Below are positions 11,801-22,300 of a stretch of 64,000 bases of DNA, one piece after another. Source of the DNA: Coturnix japonica (Eukaryota; Chordata; Aves; Galliformes; Phasianidae). A program made the translations under genes and the position numbers. The first letter of the stretch is position 1; each line of letters opens with the position of its first letter. Below the pieces are notes generated by a model. It was given only the letters and a program-made list of their open reading frames with translations, did not search any database and had not been told where the DNA came from. The stretch is taken from positions 8,794,255 through 8,858,254 of the forward strand of contig NC_029521.1 of assembly GCF_001577835.2 (NCBI RefSeq), written 5' to 3'.

Positions 11801-12949
11801 GTAAATAACATTATAACTGCTTTAACAAGAACAGATAAAAGGATTGCTTGAATTCTGTGCAAGTGTGGCATTTTAGTACCTTCTCTTCAGGACCTTTGAG
11901 TATGATTTCTTAGAACTGTTAGCTCATTCTAGTTTAATGTTCTTTAATGGAACTCCGCACTTACTGGCATGCTGTGGGAAACTAGAGAGACTTGGTAACA
12001 GTCAGCACGTTTTCTTGCAATGAGACACCAAGTAATTGTGCTGGACATCTAAATAACTCAAGTCTTTGATGCTACAGAAGAGCCTAATTAAGGAATCCTT
12101 ACAGTCTGATAGGCTGGCTCTTGCTGTTGTAGTTTACCTTTTTCAGGAAGCACCTTACTTCCTATAAGCTATAGGCTGTCCAAGCAAGTTCAGTTTCCTC
12201 TTACAAGTGTATTTCTCTGTTACTCCCAAAGGGCTTTGTGACTATGGTGTTACAGTGCTCTATAGAGATGCGTTCCATGAGCTACGCCTGGAGAGGGCTG
12301 AAGGAGCAGCTTGGCGAGGAAATAGACAGCAAGATATCTGCCATGCGTTTCCTCAAGGGGAAGATGGTAAGACAGCCCGTCCTTTGGGAAGGAGGGGTGG
12401 CGGTGTTGGTTTGTGTGTGTGTGTGTGTTCAGTTTTGTGTCCTGGGATATATTTGTGGAAAGAAAATACCACTTTATTTATTTATTTATTTACCTGTTGT
12501 TACAGGGGGTGTGCTTCGATATCCCCATGGATGAGCTGAATAACATACAGGTACATTACAGTTGGAACAGTTGTGTTATGTGAAGTGGGATATATGGTCT
12601 TACCTGGGATTTTGTTCAGGGTGGGTTAGAGGATGGGGTGTGTGACGTAACAGGGATGCTGCACTGAGAGATGGGCAGAAGCATTGGGTTATTTCCTCTT
12701 TTTCCATGGCTGTGCTGTGCTGTGTTGGTGCTGTGCCACTCGCAGTGCTGACGTGTGGTGTCTGTGTCTCAGGAGCAGTGGCGGGACACGCGGCGCTGGC
12801 AGCTGGCGGTGGCCAAGGAGCTGCCGGAGCTGGAGGAGCAGCCGCAGGACTCGAGCCGCAGGCCGCAGCCGCGCTTTGGCGGCTTCAAGAAGAACGGGAG
12901 GTTCGGCGGCTGGCAGCAGGGCCGGCCGGCAGGGGCAGCCGTCGAGTGA
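5831..12949 (+). CDS. DDX21: Nucleolar RNA helicase 2 (DDX21, Gu-alpha)
   Basis: ATP-dependent DExD-box helicase that unwinds and folds RNA in rRNA transcription and processing, in nucleolus and nucleoplasm. Fifteen coding exons: 5831-5923, 6029-6268, 6467-6542, 6850-7028, 7671-7788, 8205-8390, 8640-8785, 9034-9183, 9780-9941, 10341-10460, 10937-11010, 11641-11800, 12232-12366, 12506-12550, 12773-12949; about 686 residues against roughly 783 in human. A Lys/Glu-rich acidic-basic N-terminus is followed by [10 protein letters not shown], motif I ARTGTGKT, Ia PTRELAIQ, Ib TPGR, II DEVD (not DEAD, as in this family), [32 protein letters not shown] and the GUCT domain. [10 protein letters not shown] near the C-terminus supports DDX21. 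The long FRGQ/RGG tail of mammalian DDX21 is absent, replaced by a short FGG-containing end. The start has a strong Kozak context. The gene lies directly downstream of its paralogue. Confidence 0.93.
5952..6002 (+). promoter_or_regulatory. Two CACGTG E-boxes in DDX21 intron 1
   Basis: Palindromic CACGTG hexamers lie at 5952-5957 and 5997-6002, flanking a GGCGGCCATTTGG stretch (5969-5981) that resembles a reversed YY1 site. CACGTG is the MYC/MAX-type E-box; ribosome-biogenesis genes are known MYC targets. Binding here is inferred. Confidence 0.45.
12412..12428 (+). repeat. (TG)n microsatellite
   Basis: Short TG run in the DDX21 intron between the exons ending at 12366 and starting at 12506. 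Confidence 0.85.
12473..12492 (+). repeat. (TTTA)5 microsatellite
   Basis: Five TTTA units immediately upstream of the acceptor of the 45-base DDX21 exon, where they occupy the place of the polypyrimidine tract. Confidence 0.9.
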
Positions 12950-12975
12950 GCGCGGACTGTCCGTGTTTTTACCAC

Positions 12976-12981
12976 ATTAAA
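12976..12981 (+). other. Poly(A) signal of DDX21 (ATTAAA)
   Basis: ATTAAA 27 bases after the DDX21 stop codon, the only recognisable hexamer before KIFBP begins. Confidence 0.75.
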
Positions 12982-13113
12982 CAGCCGTTGGACGCTCGGC
13001 CGCTGTCTGATGTTGCACAAAGTCTCGCGGGTCGCCGTGACGGCGGGAGGGGGGCGGGGCTCGCGTGACGCGGGGCGGGTGAACGGCGGCGGCGGCGGCG
13101 ACAAGATGGCGGC
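12982..13113 (+). promoter_or_regulatory. KIFBP CpG promoter with YY1-type site over the start codon
   Basis: GC-rich and CpG-rich, TATA-less. The sequence AAGATGGCGGC at 13103-13113 matches the YY1 consensus AAnATGGCGGC and contains the KIFBP ATG. A TGACGCGGGGCGG stretch lies upstream near 13066. The transcription start has to lie between the DDX21 poly(A) signal and 13106. Confidence 0.6.
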
Positions 13114-16100
13114 GGCGGGCGGCTGGTGGGCCGCGGCGTGCGAGAAGTTTCGCAACGCCAAGACGCTGTCGGACGTGGAGTCCCGTAAGGACCCGGAGAC
13201 GGAGCCCTACCGCTCCAAGTACAGCGCCCGAGCGCTGCTGCAGGAGGTGAAGCAGCAGCTGAGCGCCGCCGAGGATTGCAGCGAGCCGCGGCTGCTGGCC
13301 GTGAGGCGGGCCGTGCTGGAGTTCGAGCTGGGCGTCAACCACACCGACACCGAGGAGCTGTCGGCGGGAGAGGAACATCTGCAGCGCTGCACGCAGCTGC
13401 TCGAGCCGCACCGACTGAACCGGGACTGCGTGTCACTCTACATCCAGGCACAGGTGGGCGGGGGGGGGCGGGGTGTCGACTACGGGCTGAGGAACGGCCC
13501 GGGGCTGGGGGAGGTGAGGCCTGAGAGGCTGCACAGCCGTAGGGGGCTGGTTTGAGACCTTATTGCACAGCCTTGGCTTTTACTTGCTACCCAAGTGGAG
13601 TTGGGGAATGTTTTTGTTTTTAATCTTACACGTAAGAGGAAAATTCTGAAGAACATGATCACATCCTCTGGATGTTTATGTGGGAACCCGTCCCTTACAT
13701 GCACACACACACACACACACACACACTTTCACTTATGTAGAGCAGTTGTCCCTTTTAGAAATGGCTGCTGTGATTTAGGAAGGGCTCTGGAGTACTTCAC
13801 AGCCACACAGTGTAAAGCTGCAAAGGGACTGTGTGCTTCTGTGAAGCGTGGATCAGATGGTGGCTTCTTCTGCTCTACCTGAGAAGGAGAGGCTGTAGTG
13901 AGGTGGAGGTCACCCTCAGAGCAGGTAACAGCGATAAGATGAGGGGTGATTGCCTCAGTTGGCACCAGGGGTGATTTGTGTTGAGTATTAGGGAAAAACT
14001 CCAAAAGAGCAGTGATACAGTGGTACAGGCTGCTGGGGAGGTGCGGGGAGTCACCATGCCTGGAGGTGTTGCAGAGCTGTGGGGGTGTAGCACTGAGGGG
14101 GTGGGCTGGGTGAGCTGAGAGTTTTTCCAACCCTAATGACCCAAATGGCTGCCCATTTGTGGTACGGGGCACCCACAGCTTTGGGCAGCATTCCCAGCAC
14201 CCCACTGCCACTCCAAGGAAATAATTTCTTCCCAGCAATTTTACTGATGTGCTGGAAGTAACACTTGAGAATCTAAATAAAAACCAAACAAACAAAAAAC
14301 CCAAAACACAACACTGAACGTCAAGATTGTGGCAGCCAGTAGTGGCTGTACTTTTACATGAGTACTCTCCAGTGCTGTAAAGTACACTGTCACCTCACTG
14401 ATGCCTGTTTGGCAAGGAGGAGCATTCCTTTTCCTACCAGGCCTGTTTCTATAGCCCTCCTCCTCCTCCTTTCTGCCTTTCTGCATAAGGATACATGTGA
14501 TGATTTCTGGCTAATTAAATTTGGTCAATTCTGTTGCACAGCTGTGGGCAAAGTGTTTTTGTTCATAGCTGTCATGATACGTGTGGCTTTCTCTTAAAAT
14601 ATAATAAAATAGAAGGAATCGAAAGGTCTACAAGGCTGGCATTCAGCTACATGTAAGAGCTTTCTGAAGGTTTTTTGTTTCCAGTCCTGTTAGATTTTGT
14701 AACAGCACGTGCTAGGAATTAAATTAGCCCACTAAACATGGGTTTGCAATTAGCACCTTCAACTTAATAATAACATTAGGGTTGTTTTTTGTAAAGAGTA
14801 GATGCAGTGAGACGTTACCATGCACTTTGCTGTGATATTCACTACTGTCTTTAAGTTTGTGGCTTTTGCACCACAGCACTTTTTAATTTCCTCGTCAAAA
14901 TGTGCAGGTATTCATTCCTTCCACACTTTTTCCCTATTAGGTTTTTCCACAAAGACTCAGTGACAGATTTATTTGTCCTTGACTCTCCTTATATCTGTAT
15001 GATTTCAAGGTTGCTTGAATCAGGTGCAGAATAGACTGTGTACAGAAACCTTTCTATATGAACACACCAGGGACAATTTAGCAGGGTAAACACAGAAAAT
15101 TGCCATTTGTGAGGTGACTTTGTATGCTTGTCTCTGTGAGAACCCTCCTCTTTGAGCAGCTTGTGATAAAGTAGGTGAGAACAATTTTTGCCTTTTGGAA
15201 TCAGTTATATTAGGCAGATACGTAGGGTTGAAGACCAATAAATTCTATGGAGAAAATGTTTAGTGTAAGTGGAATTGATTGGAAAATAATTGCTTTTTTT
15301 TTCCCTTTTAACTTCAGAACAATCTAGGTATCCTATGGTCCGAAAGGGATGAAATTAAAACTGGCCAGACTTACTTGGAATCTGCAGAAGCCTTGTATAA
15401 TCAGTACATGAAAGAGGTACGGTGCTTATTAATCTGGCAGCAGCTCTTACATTCATACACCACTTACAGTTTTGATAATTGTGGAAGAAAACGTACAAAA
15501 CAACTTGAGTTTGTGAGCTTTGTGATGTCGCTTCTGAAAAGCCGCGTGGTTTGTTTACTGGCATAGAAGGCGTAGGAGGATCACTTGATAATTCCAACAT
15601 GGATCTGAGAAAATAGTTTGTGTCAGAAAACAGTGATCCTTATTACAAGGTCTTTGAATTGATACTCCAGTGCTGAATCTGGCTTCTGATTAAGATCATC
15701 CCACTTTTATTATGGGAATGCTTTAGAAGGTCAGGCAATTGCTTTTGGTTCGAGAAGGAAAACAAACTGTAACATCTGCGTGGTTTTCTCTGACTGAACG
15801 GCAATGTCATGCTGCACAGAGGCAAGTAGTTCAGCTTGTTTCCAAGAGGACAGTCTTCTGAACAGCTAAACCCCTTTTGCATGTTAAATGGTGTTCTGAG
15901 TTGTGGATTCTGCTGTGTATCGACAAAGGCTCCCTTGTGCTATTGTTACAGTCTTTGCAAAGCCTTTCTAACACCAGCTTGCTTTGGGGACAGGGCAGTT
16001 GTTGAGGGAGCTGAAAATATTAGTGACCTTAAAGGAGCAGCATTCTGTGTTTCAGGTTAAACAAGGTAGTTTCATGAAATTATGGTTTTATGGGAATACA

Positions 16101-19100
16101 GCTTACAGCACAGGTTACTCTCCTGGAAATTTCAGCACAGGTTATTCCTTATTGGTTACTCCCTGCCATTGCGCTGCCTTTGTAGCTGTGCTAGTCTATG
16201 GTTAAAGAATAGGTAGTGGATATAAGGAATTAAGACATGTTCATGGAAAAGATCTTCTGTTTTCTGCCTTCTGGATCAGTTGGTCTAACTAGAGATGCCA
16301 CATCTCTCCACAGATCCTCAGCGTAATTAATTCCTGATGTTCATCTTTGATATTTATACCCAGCTAAGCACGATATTGATAGCTTTCTTTTGTTAATGTG
16401 TACAACTGTATCTTTCTGTTCTTGTGTGAAGAAAATAGACAGTCTTGTACATATCACAAGATATATCAATGTAAGGATTCTGACAGAACATCTGGTTTAA
16501 ATAACAAAAAAACACTTGATCTACCTGACCCTCGTGCAAGTTGAATTAAGATTTAACAGCTTCATCCTCTGAAGATGTTGCCTGCTGTTTCACCAGCTTG
16601 TGAATAAAGGGAGTTGAAGTCGCATCAAGGCAGCACAAACAGTCTTTATAGCTGAGCACTCCTGACATCATGTTGCGTGCACTACTTCTTGCAGAGTGTT
16701 TTCACGTTACAGATTAGTGTTGCCAGGCAAGTGAACATTTCATGCTTGCAGATGTGCTTAGCAGTAAATTGATGCTTTGAAAAGCATCATGTAGAGCCAT
16801 TTTGGTGCTGTATAATCTAAAGACTCCCAATTATAGTCCTGTGGAATACAAGAGTGAGTATTTCTGAGGCAGGTAGCATGTGTTATTTTAAACTACACAA
16901 ACAAGTTTTTACAAGCCAAACCCTTGTATTTCCATGTGAAATCATGGGCTGCTTTTCCTAAATTTCTTGAGGTATATAGAATTGCATCAGAAGTGTGACA
17001 GTCAGATAGAAGTAGATGCATTATGTGAAGTTCTGTTCAGTTTAGGAAAGGAAAGTGGGTAAATAGTCTGCAGCCAGAAGAGGGAGTCACAAAGTAAGAG
17101 AGATGCACCTTCTTGAACATACTCTGTACTCATGCAGGATGGAAATCCTCCCTTGGATCCCAGTGAACATTTCATGGCAGAAGGAGAAGAAAAGCTCACA
17201 GACCAAGAAAGATCAAAAAGGTGGGTGAGTAACAGCAACCTAGATTTTTATTTTTATTTAGGGGGGTGTTTTTTTTTAGGGTCTAAAGAATTAAAAGAAG
17301 TCTGAAGAGCTTGTTTTTCCAGATTTGAAAAAGCCTATACACATACACTGTATTATCTGGCCCAAGTCTACCAGCACCTGGAGATGACTGAGAAGGCTGC
17401 TCAGTATTGTCATACTACTCTTAAGCGACAGCTTGAGTACTGCGGCTACTACCCGGTAGAATGGGCGCTCAACGCTGCTACCTTGTCACAGTACTATCTT
17501 TCCAAGGTAATTTACCTCATGCTTTTCTGCTTTAATTGTGTAAGAAGTGGTTTGCTTCCACACATCTTTATTGGCTCTAAATAATCCACTGAGCCAGGAA
17601 GTGCTCCAGGTCTTTTTTAGGGGTTATGTCCCAAACTACTCAGATACCTTCCTATACTTAAGTCTTCTACCATACCTCAGCCTGTTAATGCTGATTTCAA
17701 CAGCAATTCATGATTTCTGTGTTTCTTGCTGCGTTGACAACCGTAATCATTAAACAAGGCAAATATGAGTAAAGAGATCTAAATCTGACTTGTAATGTTG
17801 ACTTGTTTGTCCAGCTGATTCTGTTTAACACCCTGTGATACTATGACAAGGCAAAAGGAAGTGATGGTAACATAGATCAGAGCAGTGTGAGAACGTTCAC
17901 AATTGTTCTTGTGGCTGTGGTAGCACAAAAATACTTAGCTAAAATACTGTATTCAGTCGTAGGTGTGGAAAAAACATATTTTATTCCATTGCCCTGGGGA
18001 GCAAGCTGCTGAGCCTCTCAGTTCTATATTTGCCTTGTGCCCCTGTCTCTTACAGCATGAGGTGAGGGGGTTTAGCGGAGAGCAGTCTTTCTGTTCCTTC
18101 CATTGGTGACAAACTGTTGTTTCCATCTGTCTCAGCAATGCTTTATGGAGTCCCGACACTGCTTAGCAGCAGCCAGCGTCATCTTCAGCCAGGCTGGACA
18201 GGTGCCATCTTCTGAAGACAGTAAGTTCATGTAGAAGTGTTCAATGATAAAGAAGGTGAATTGTGCACTGTTAGTACCTGTATTAAAATGAAGTCTCTTT
18301 GTATGTACTAAACTTATCCAAGTGATAATTTTCAGCAGTCTTCTTCTGCTTACAATAAACTGGTTTGTATTTATATGTAAAATACAGCTTACCTTGACTT
18401 CTGAATTGTCAGAAGACAGTAATTCAATGATTCAAAACAAATGCTTCCTAAAAATGGTTTTTAAAGGTGGAAAGAAAAAAATGACTATAGCTTTAAGGAT
18501 CTGTAGTTATGTGATAGCATCAGCATTCAAATCCTCTGCTGTAGGCTTATGCTTTCCTTATCTACAGCATAGCTCTTTACATTCCATGTCTTGGGCAAAT
18601 GGAAGTTTAAAAGGGACAGAGCTTAACTCACAGAGAGTAAGCAAGCACGCAGGGCAGCCCTAGTCTGAGTTCTTAACTCTGGCTTATAACAGTGTGTATT
18701 GTTCAGCTTCTAATGATTTGAGCTGTTCAGGATACAAGCACTTTAATCCAATGATGTTATTACACATGAAATTGAATTTTGAATAGGTTCAGCCAAGTTT
18801 TATTTAACCCACTGTCACTGAACTTCAGTTAGTTTCATTGCTTTCAGAATTTCCCTTAGCTCAAAAACACAGAAAACTCTGCAGTTGCCTTTGAGGGTGG
18901 TGTCCAAAAGACTTTTAGTTTCAGGGAACAGGGCTGTCAGAACTGAGCTATGCTTATTTGTAGGCTGTTTTCAGACAACGTATTTTATGAAACATTCAGA
19001 AGATCTGAGTGAGGGTTTGCAGACTTCTGTAGCTACGTGCCTGCACAGTTGTTTGATTTAATATGGTTCACAAGCCAAAAATGGAGGTTATGTGTTGGGT

Positions 19101-21797
19101 AATGAGCAGAGCACGGGAGCACACTTACAGTTATGCTGTAGAATTCAGGCGTGAGACTGAAAGTGACAAAGCGTCCTGGTTATACTTCATAAATTTCTTG
19201 TGTGACTTCTGGGCAAGTCAACCAACGTTTATCTCAGCTTCCTCCTCCACTAAACAGTGATATTTGTGTCTGTGTGGTGGAGTGAATGTTCCTCTGATAT
19301 TCACTTTTCCCAGAACAGAGAAGCGGGGCTGTGAAGCTGAAGGTCACTGTGCAGGGAGCACTAGCTCACAGACGGGCTAATACACAGTCAACATTGGCCA
19401 CTCTGATGCACTTTCCTTCTGTCTTGTTAATCAGTATGTAAACATGTGCACAAATGCTTAGTGAAGGTGCCTTTTTTAAATTAGCAATAATTACTTCCTT
19501 ATAAGAACAGCCTGGTTCTCTCTGATGGATAATAACAAACATAACTGATCTGAGTATGACTTTTCATTTGGTGACAAGGAGTGCTCGCATCCCCTCATTG
19601 TTCAGCAAACTCAGTGCCCCCTGTTCAGAGAATGGGAAGTTTGAAACCCATCTGTGTTTTGAAAGTGATATCTCAGGACTATTTATAGCAGTGGGGAGAT
19701 CATGGGGAGTAAAATACAGGAGCTGCAGAGCTAATAGATACTGTGTTGGTACCAAAGGCAGTTGCCCTTAATTTTGTTCCCTTTTTTTAATATTGAGTCT
19801 GGAATCTGTCATTGACAGTAGCAGTAATTGAGCAGGCTGATGAATCTCGGAAAGCAAACTATTATTTTTTCTCCTGCTACAGAGAGACATGAAGACCTTT
19901 TCCAGTAAGATTTTAAAGCTTTCTAAACATGCATTCCTTTTTGAAGAATTCACACATGACACATCCATGTTAATCTATATGGGTTTCTACCAGAACGGCA
20001 GTTTACAGAGGTGTTATATACCCCAACACAGAGAACGCTTTTGTCTGACAACAAATTAAAAATAATTAAATATAAATAATGTATTCTTTGCATAACATTT
20101 GAGGTTAATACTGGAATGCTTAAGCTTTTCTGAAGGCTGTGTGCTTATGTCCATTAATTAGATGAAACGGAGCAAGAGCAGCAGGACCTTAGACAGAGAA
20201 AAGCTGAAATTGCAAGGTGCTGGATTAAGTATTGCTTGAATCTTCTGCAGAGCGCTCGGAAATTACTTGAGGTAACTGCAAATCTGTTCTTTGTTGTTGT
20301 TGTTGTTGTTGTTTAAAAAAATCTGTTTTGATGCTTGTAGCAGGAATTGATTCATGGTTGGTAGCAAATGATGAACAATTGTCCAGGGAATAATTCAAGA
20401 GATGCTGGAAATCTAGCAGGTACTTCATGTTGTGCCTTGACTTTATTGTAGTACTTAGAAATAAGCACAAATGTGAGCTCAGCTCTGCGGTGTGAGCAGT
20501 GTGCTGCTTCTACAGCAGCTTCACAAATTCCCCTCCTCTTTGTTGAGTTTTCTTGTGCCTTGTTTTTTGGCAGGTTGACTTCTTAGTTAACAAGCAGTAA
20601 GAACGTCATCTTGCATTTCTGTATGCTTGTATTTTCATGCTCGAAACTCAGCATTTGCTGAAACAGAAGCTTTCATGGTTTGGCTGTTGTACAGAGTGGG
20701 GAGACTTGAGTTGTTTTAGCATTGTCATTGTTTTTTTTGTAGGATGTAGATGTTATCAATATGTTTTTTAGTGAATATAAGGTTGAATAACTAATGTGTC
20801 TTGTGTTTGGTTGCTAATTACTTTGTGTTTGAAAGATACCTCAGAAGTAAAATGATGCAGTGCAAGCTTGTCTTTGTAAGGCACGTGTGTTTTTAATTAG
20901 CATGCTTTATCTTTTCAGGACAACGTAGGAGAGCTGGATCCAGACAGGCAATTGGAACTTAAAGCCCAAAGGAAGAAAGAAGAAGATGAAAAAGAGAATG
21001 GCAGGAAAAAGGCTGTGCTTTTTGGGACGAGTGATATATGTGACTCTGTGTTAGCCATGGAAGAAAAAGTGAGCAGCCTATACCCTTTAGATTTTCAGGA
21101 AGCCAGAGAAATCTTTCTAGTGGGTCAGAATTATGTTCAGGAAGCAAAAGAGTTTTTTCAGGTGGATGGTTACGTTACTGACCATATTCAAATCGTTCAG
21201 GATCACAGTGCTTTGTTTAAGGTACTTGCTTTCTTTGAAGAAGACTATGAGAGACGTTGCAAAATGCACAAGCGTAGAATAGACATGTTGGAGCCTTTAT
21301 ATGCAGACCTGAACCCACAGTACTACCTGTTAATCACTAGGCAGCTTCAGTTTGAACTAGCAGATACCTATTATGAGATGATGGATTTGAAGGTAGCTAT
21401 TGGTAACAGGTTAGAAGAGTTAGACTCGCACACAATTAAAAAAATTAACAGTCTGGCTCAGTTAGCCATCAAATATTATGAACTCTTCTTAGATTCACTG
21501 AGGAGCCCAGATAAGGTGTTTCCTGAGGAGCTCGAGGAAGATGTTCTTCGCCCTGCAATGGTGGCTAAATTTCATATTGCACGACTGTATGGTAAAATTA
21601 TTACTTCTGATAGCAAAAAGCAGCTGGAAAATATGCAGCTGTCATTCGTGTATTACATGTTTCTGGTAAACTATTGTGAGAAGCACCCAGATGCTGTCCA
21701 TGCTATTGAAACTGAGCTAGAACTCAGTAAGGAGATGGTGGGTCTTCTTCCAGCAAGAATGGAGAGGCTAAGAGCAAAACTGTGTCCATTCATCTAA
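13106..21797 (+). CDS. KIFBP: KIF-binding protein (KIFBP, KIF1-binding protein)
   Basis: Helical, TPR-like protein that binds motor domains of a subset of kinesins (KIF1B, KIF15 and others) and blocks microtubule binding; needed for axon growth. Seven coding exons: 13106-13453, 15318-15416, 17138-17220, 17323-17506, 18136-18220, 20162-20271, 20919-21797; about 595 residues against 621 in human. Landmarks: EPYRSKYSARALLQEV, ELSAGEEHL, SLYIQAQNNLGILWSE, CHTTLKRQLEYC, EIARCWIKYCL, DGYVTDHIQIVQDHSALFKV, CKMHKRRIDMLEPL, DVLRPAMVAKFHIARLYGKI. The 879-base last exon holds half of the protein. The acidic insert that I recall in human exon 1 (after the ALLEEVK region) is nearly absent here. An in-frame ATG at 13010 would add 32 residues, but the human protein aligns from 13106, and 13010 lies almost on the DDX21 3' end, so 13106 was chosen. 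Confidence 0.95.
13701..13726 (+). repeat. (CA)13 microsatellite
   Basis: Uninterrupted CA dinucleotide run in KIFBP intron 1, about 250 bases after the donor. Confidence 0.95.
13881..14142 (+). mobile_element. CR1 LINE 3' fragment, sense
   Basis: Diverged CR1 sequence in KIFBP intron 1: GTAGTGAGGTGGAGGTC, a CAGGTAACAGCGATAAGATGA stretch (one longer than usual shown only as position 13922 onward), TGGAGGTGTTGCAG and a terminal TTTTTCCAACCCTAATGA, in the order of the CR1 3' end. Truncated at the 5' end, as is usual for CR1. Confidence 0.8.
20291..20313 (+). repeat. (TTG)n microsatellite
   Basis: About seven TTG units, 20 bases downstream of the donor of the KIFBP exon ending at 20271. Confidence 0.9.
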
Positions 21798-22268
21798 ATG
21801 TTTGCCTTGAGGGAACTGTGTGCTATTGAAATGATACCTGTCAAAATCAGCTTCTGTGCTGATTAATGGAACTTAAGTGGCTACACTTTGGCCGTCCAAC
21901 TAGAACCTGCAGTAATACAACCTTGTGGGAGAAAAAGAGCTCTCCACCTTAGTAGCTCATCCACACTAGTGGTGTAAACCTTAAATGTTAAATGAACGTC
22001 CAGCTGATGCTTTGTATTGCTTGTCCTGTATATAAATGTAAACCTTTTCTCCCTTTTGTTTCTCCCTTTGACTGGGATCTAAGTGCAGTGCTGTACAAAA
22101 ATGGTTTCTTCTGAGACTCTATTGCTCTGGGGAAATTTTTCTAAGAAACTTGAAGCATGTTCTTCCACCTAGAAAACATTTTATCTCTTCTAACCTTTCT
22201 CCCCAGAAAACCCTATCCACATGAAGGGAATTTTATTTTCTGATGCTTGATGTTTTTTTTGACCTGTT

Positions 22269-22300
22269 AATAAAGATGTAACTGATAAAGGCTCAATAAA
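22269..22300 (+). other. Two poly(A) signals of KIFBP (AATAAA)
   Basis: AATAAA at 22269-22274 and again at 22295-22300, giving a 3' UTR of roughly 0.5 kb after the stop at 21797. Confidence 0.8.
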
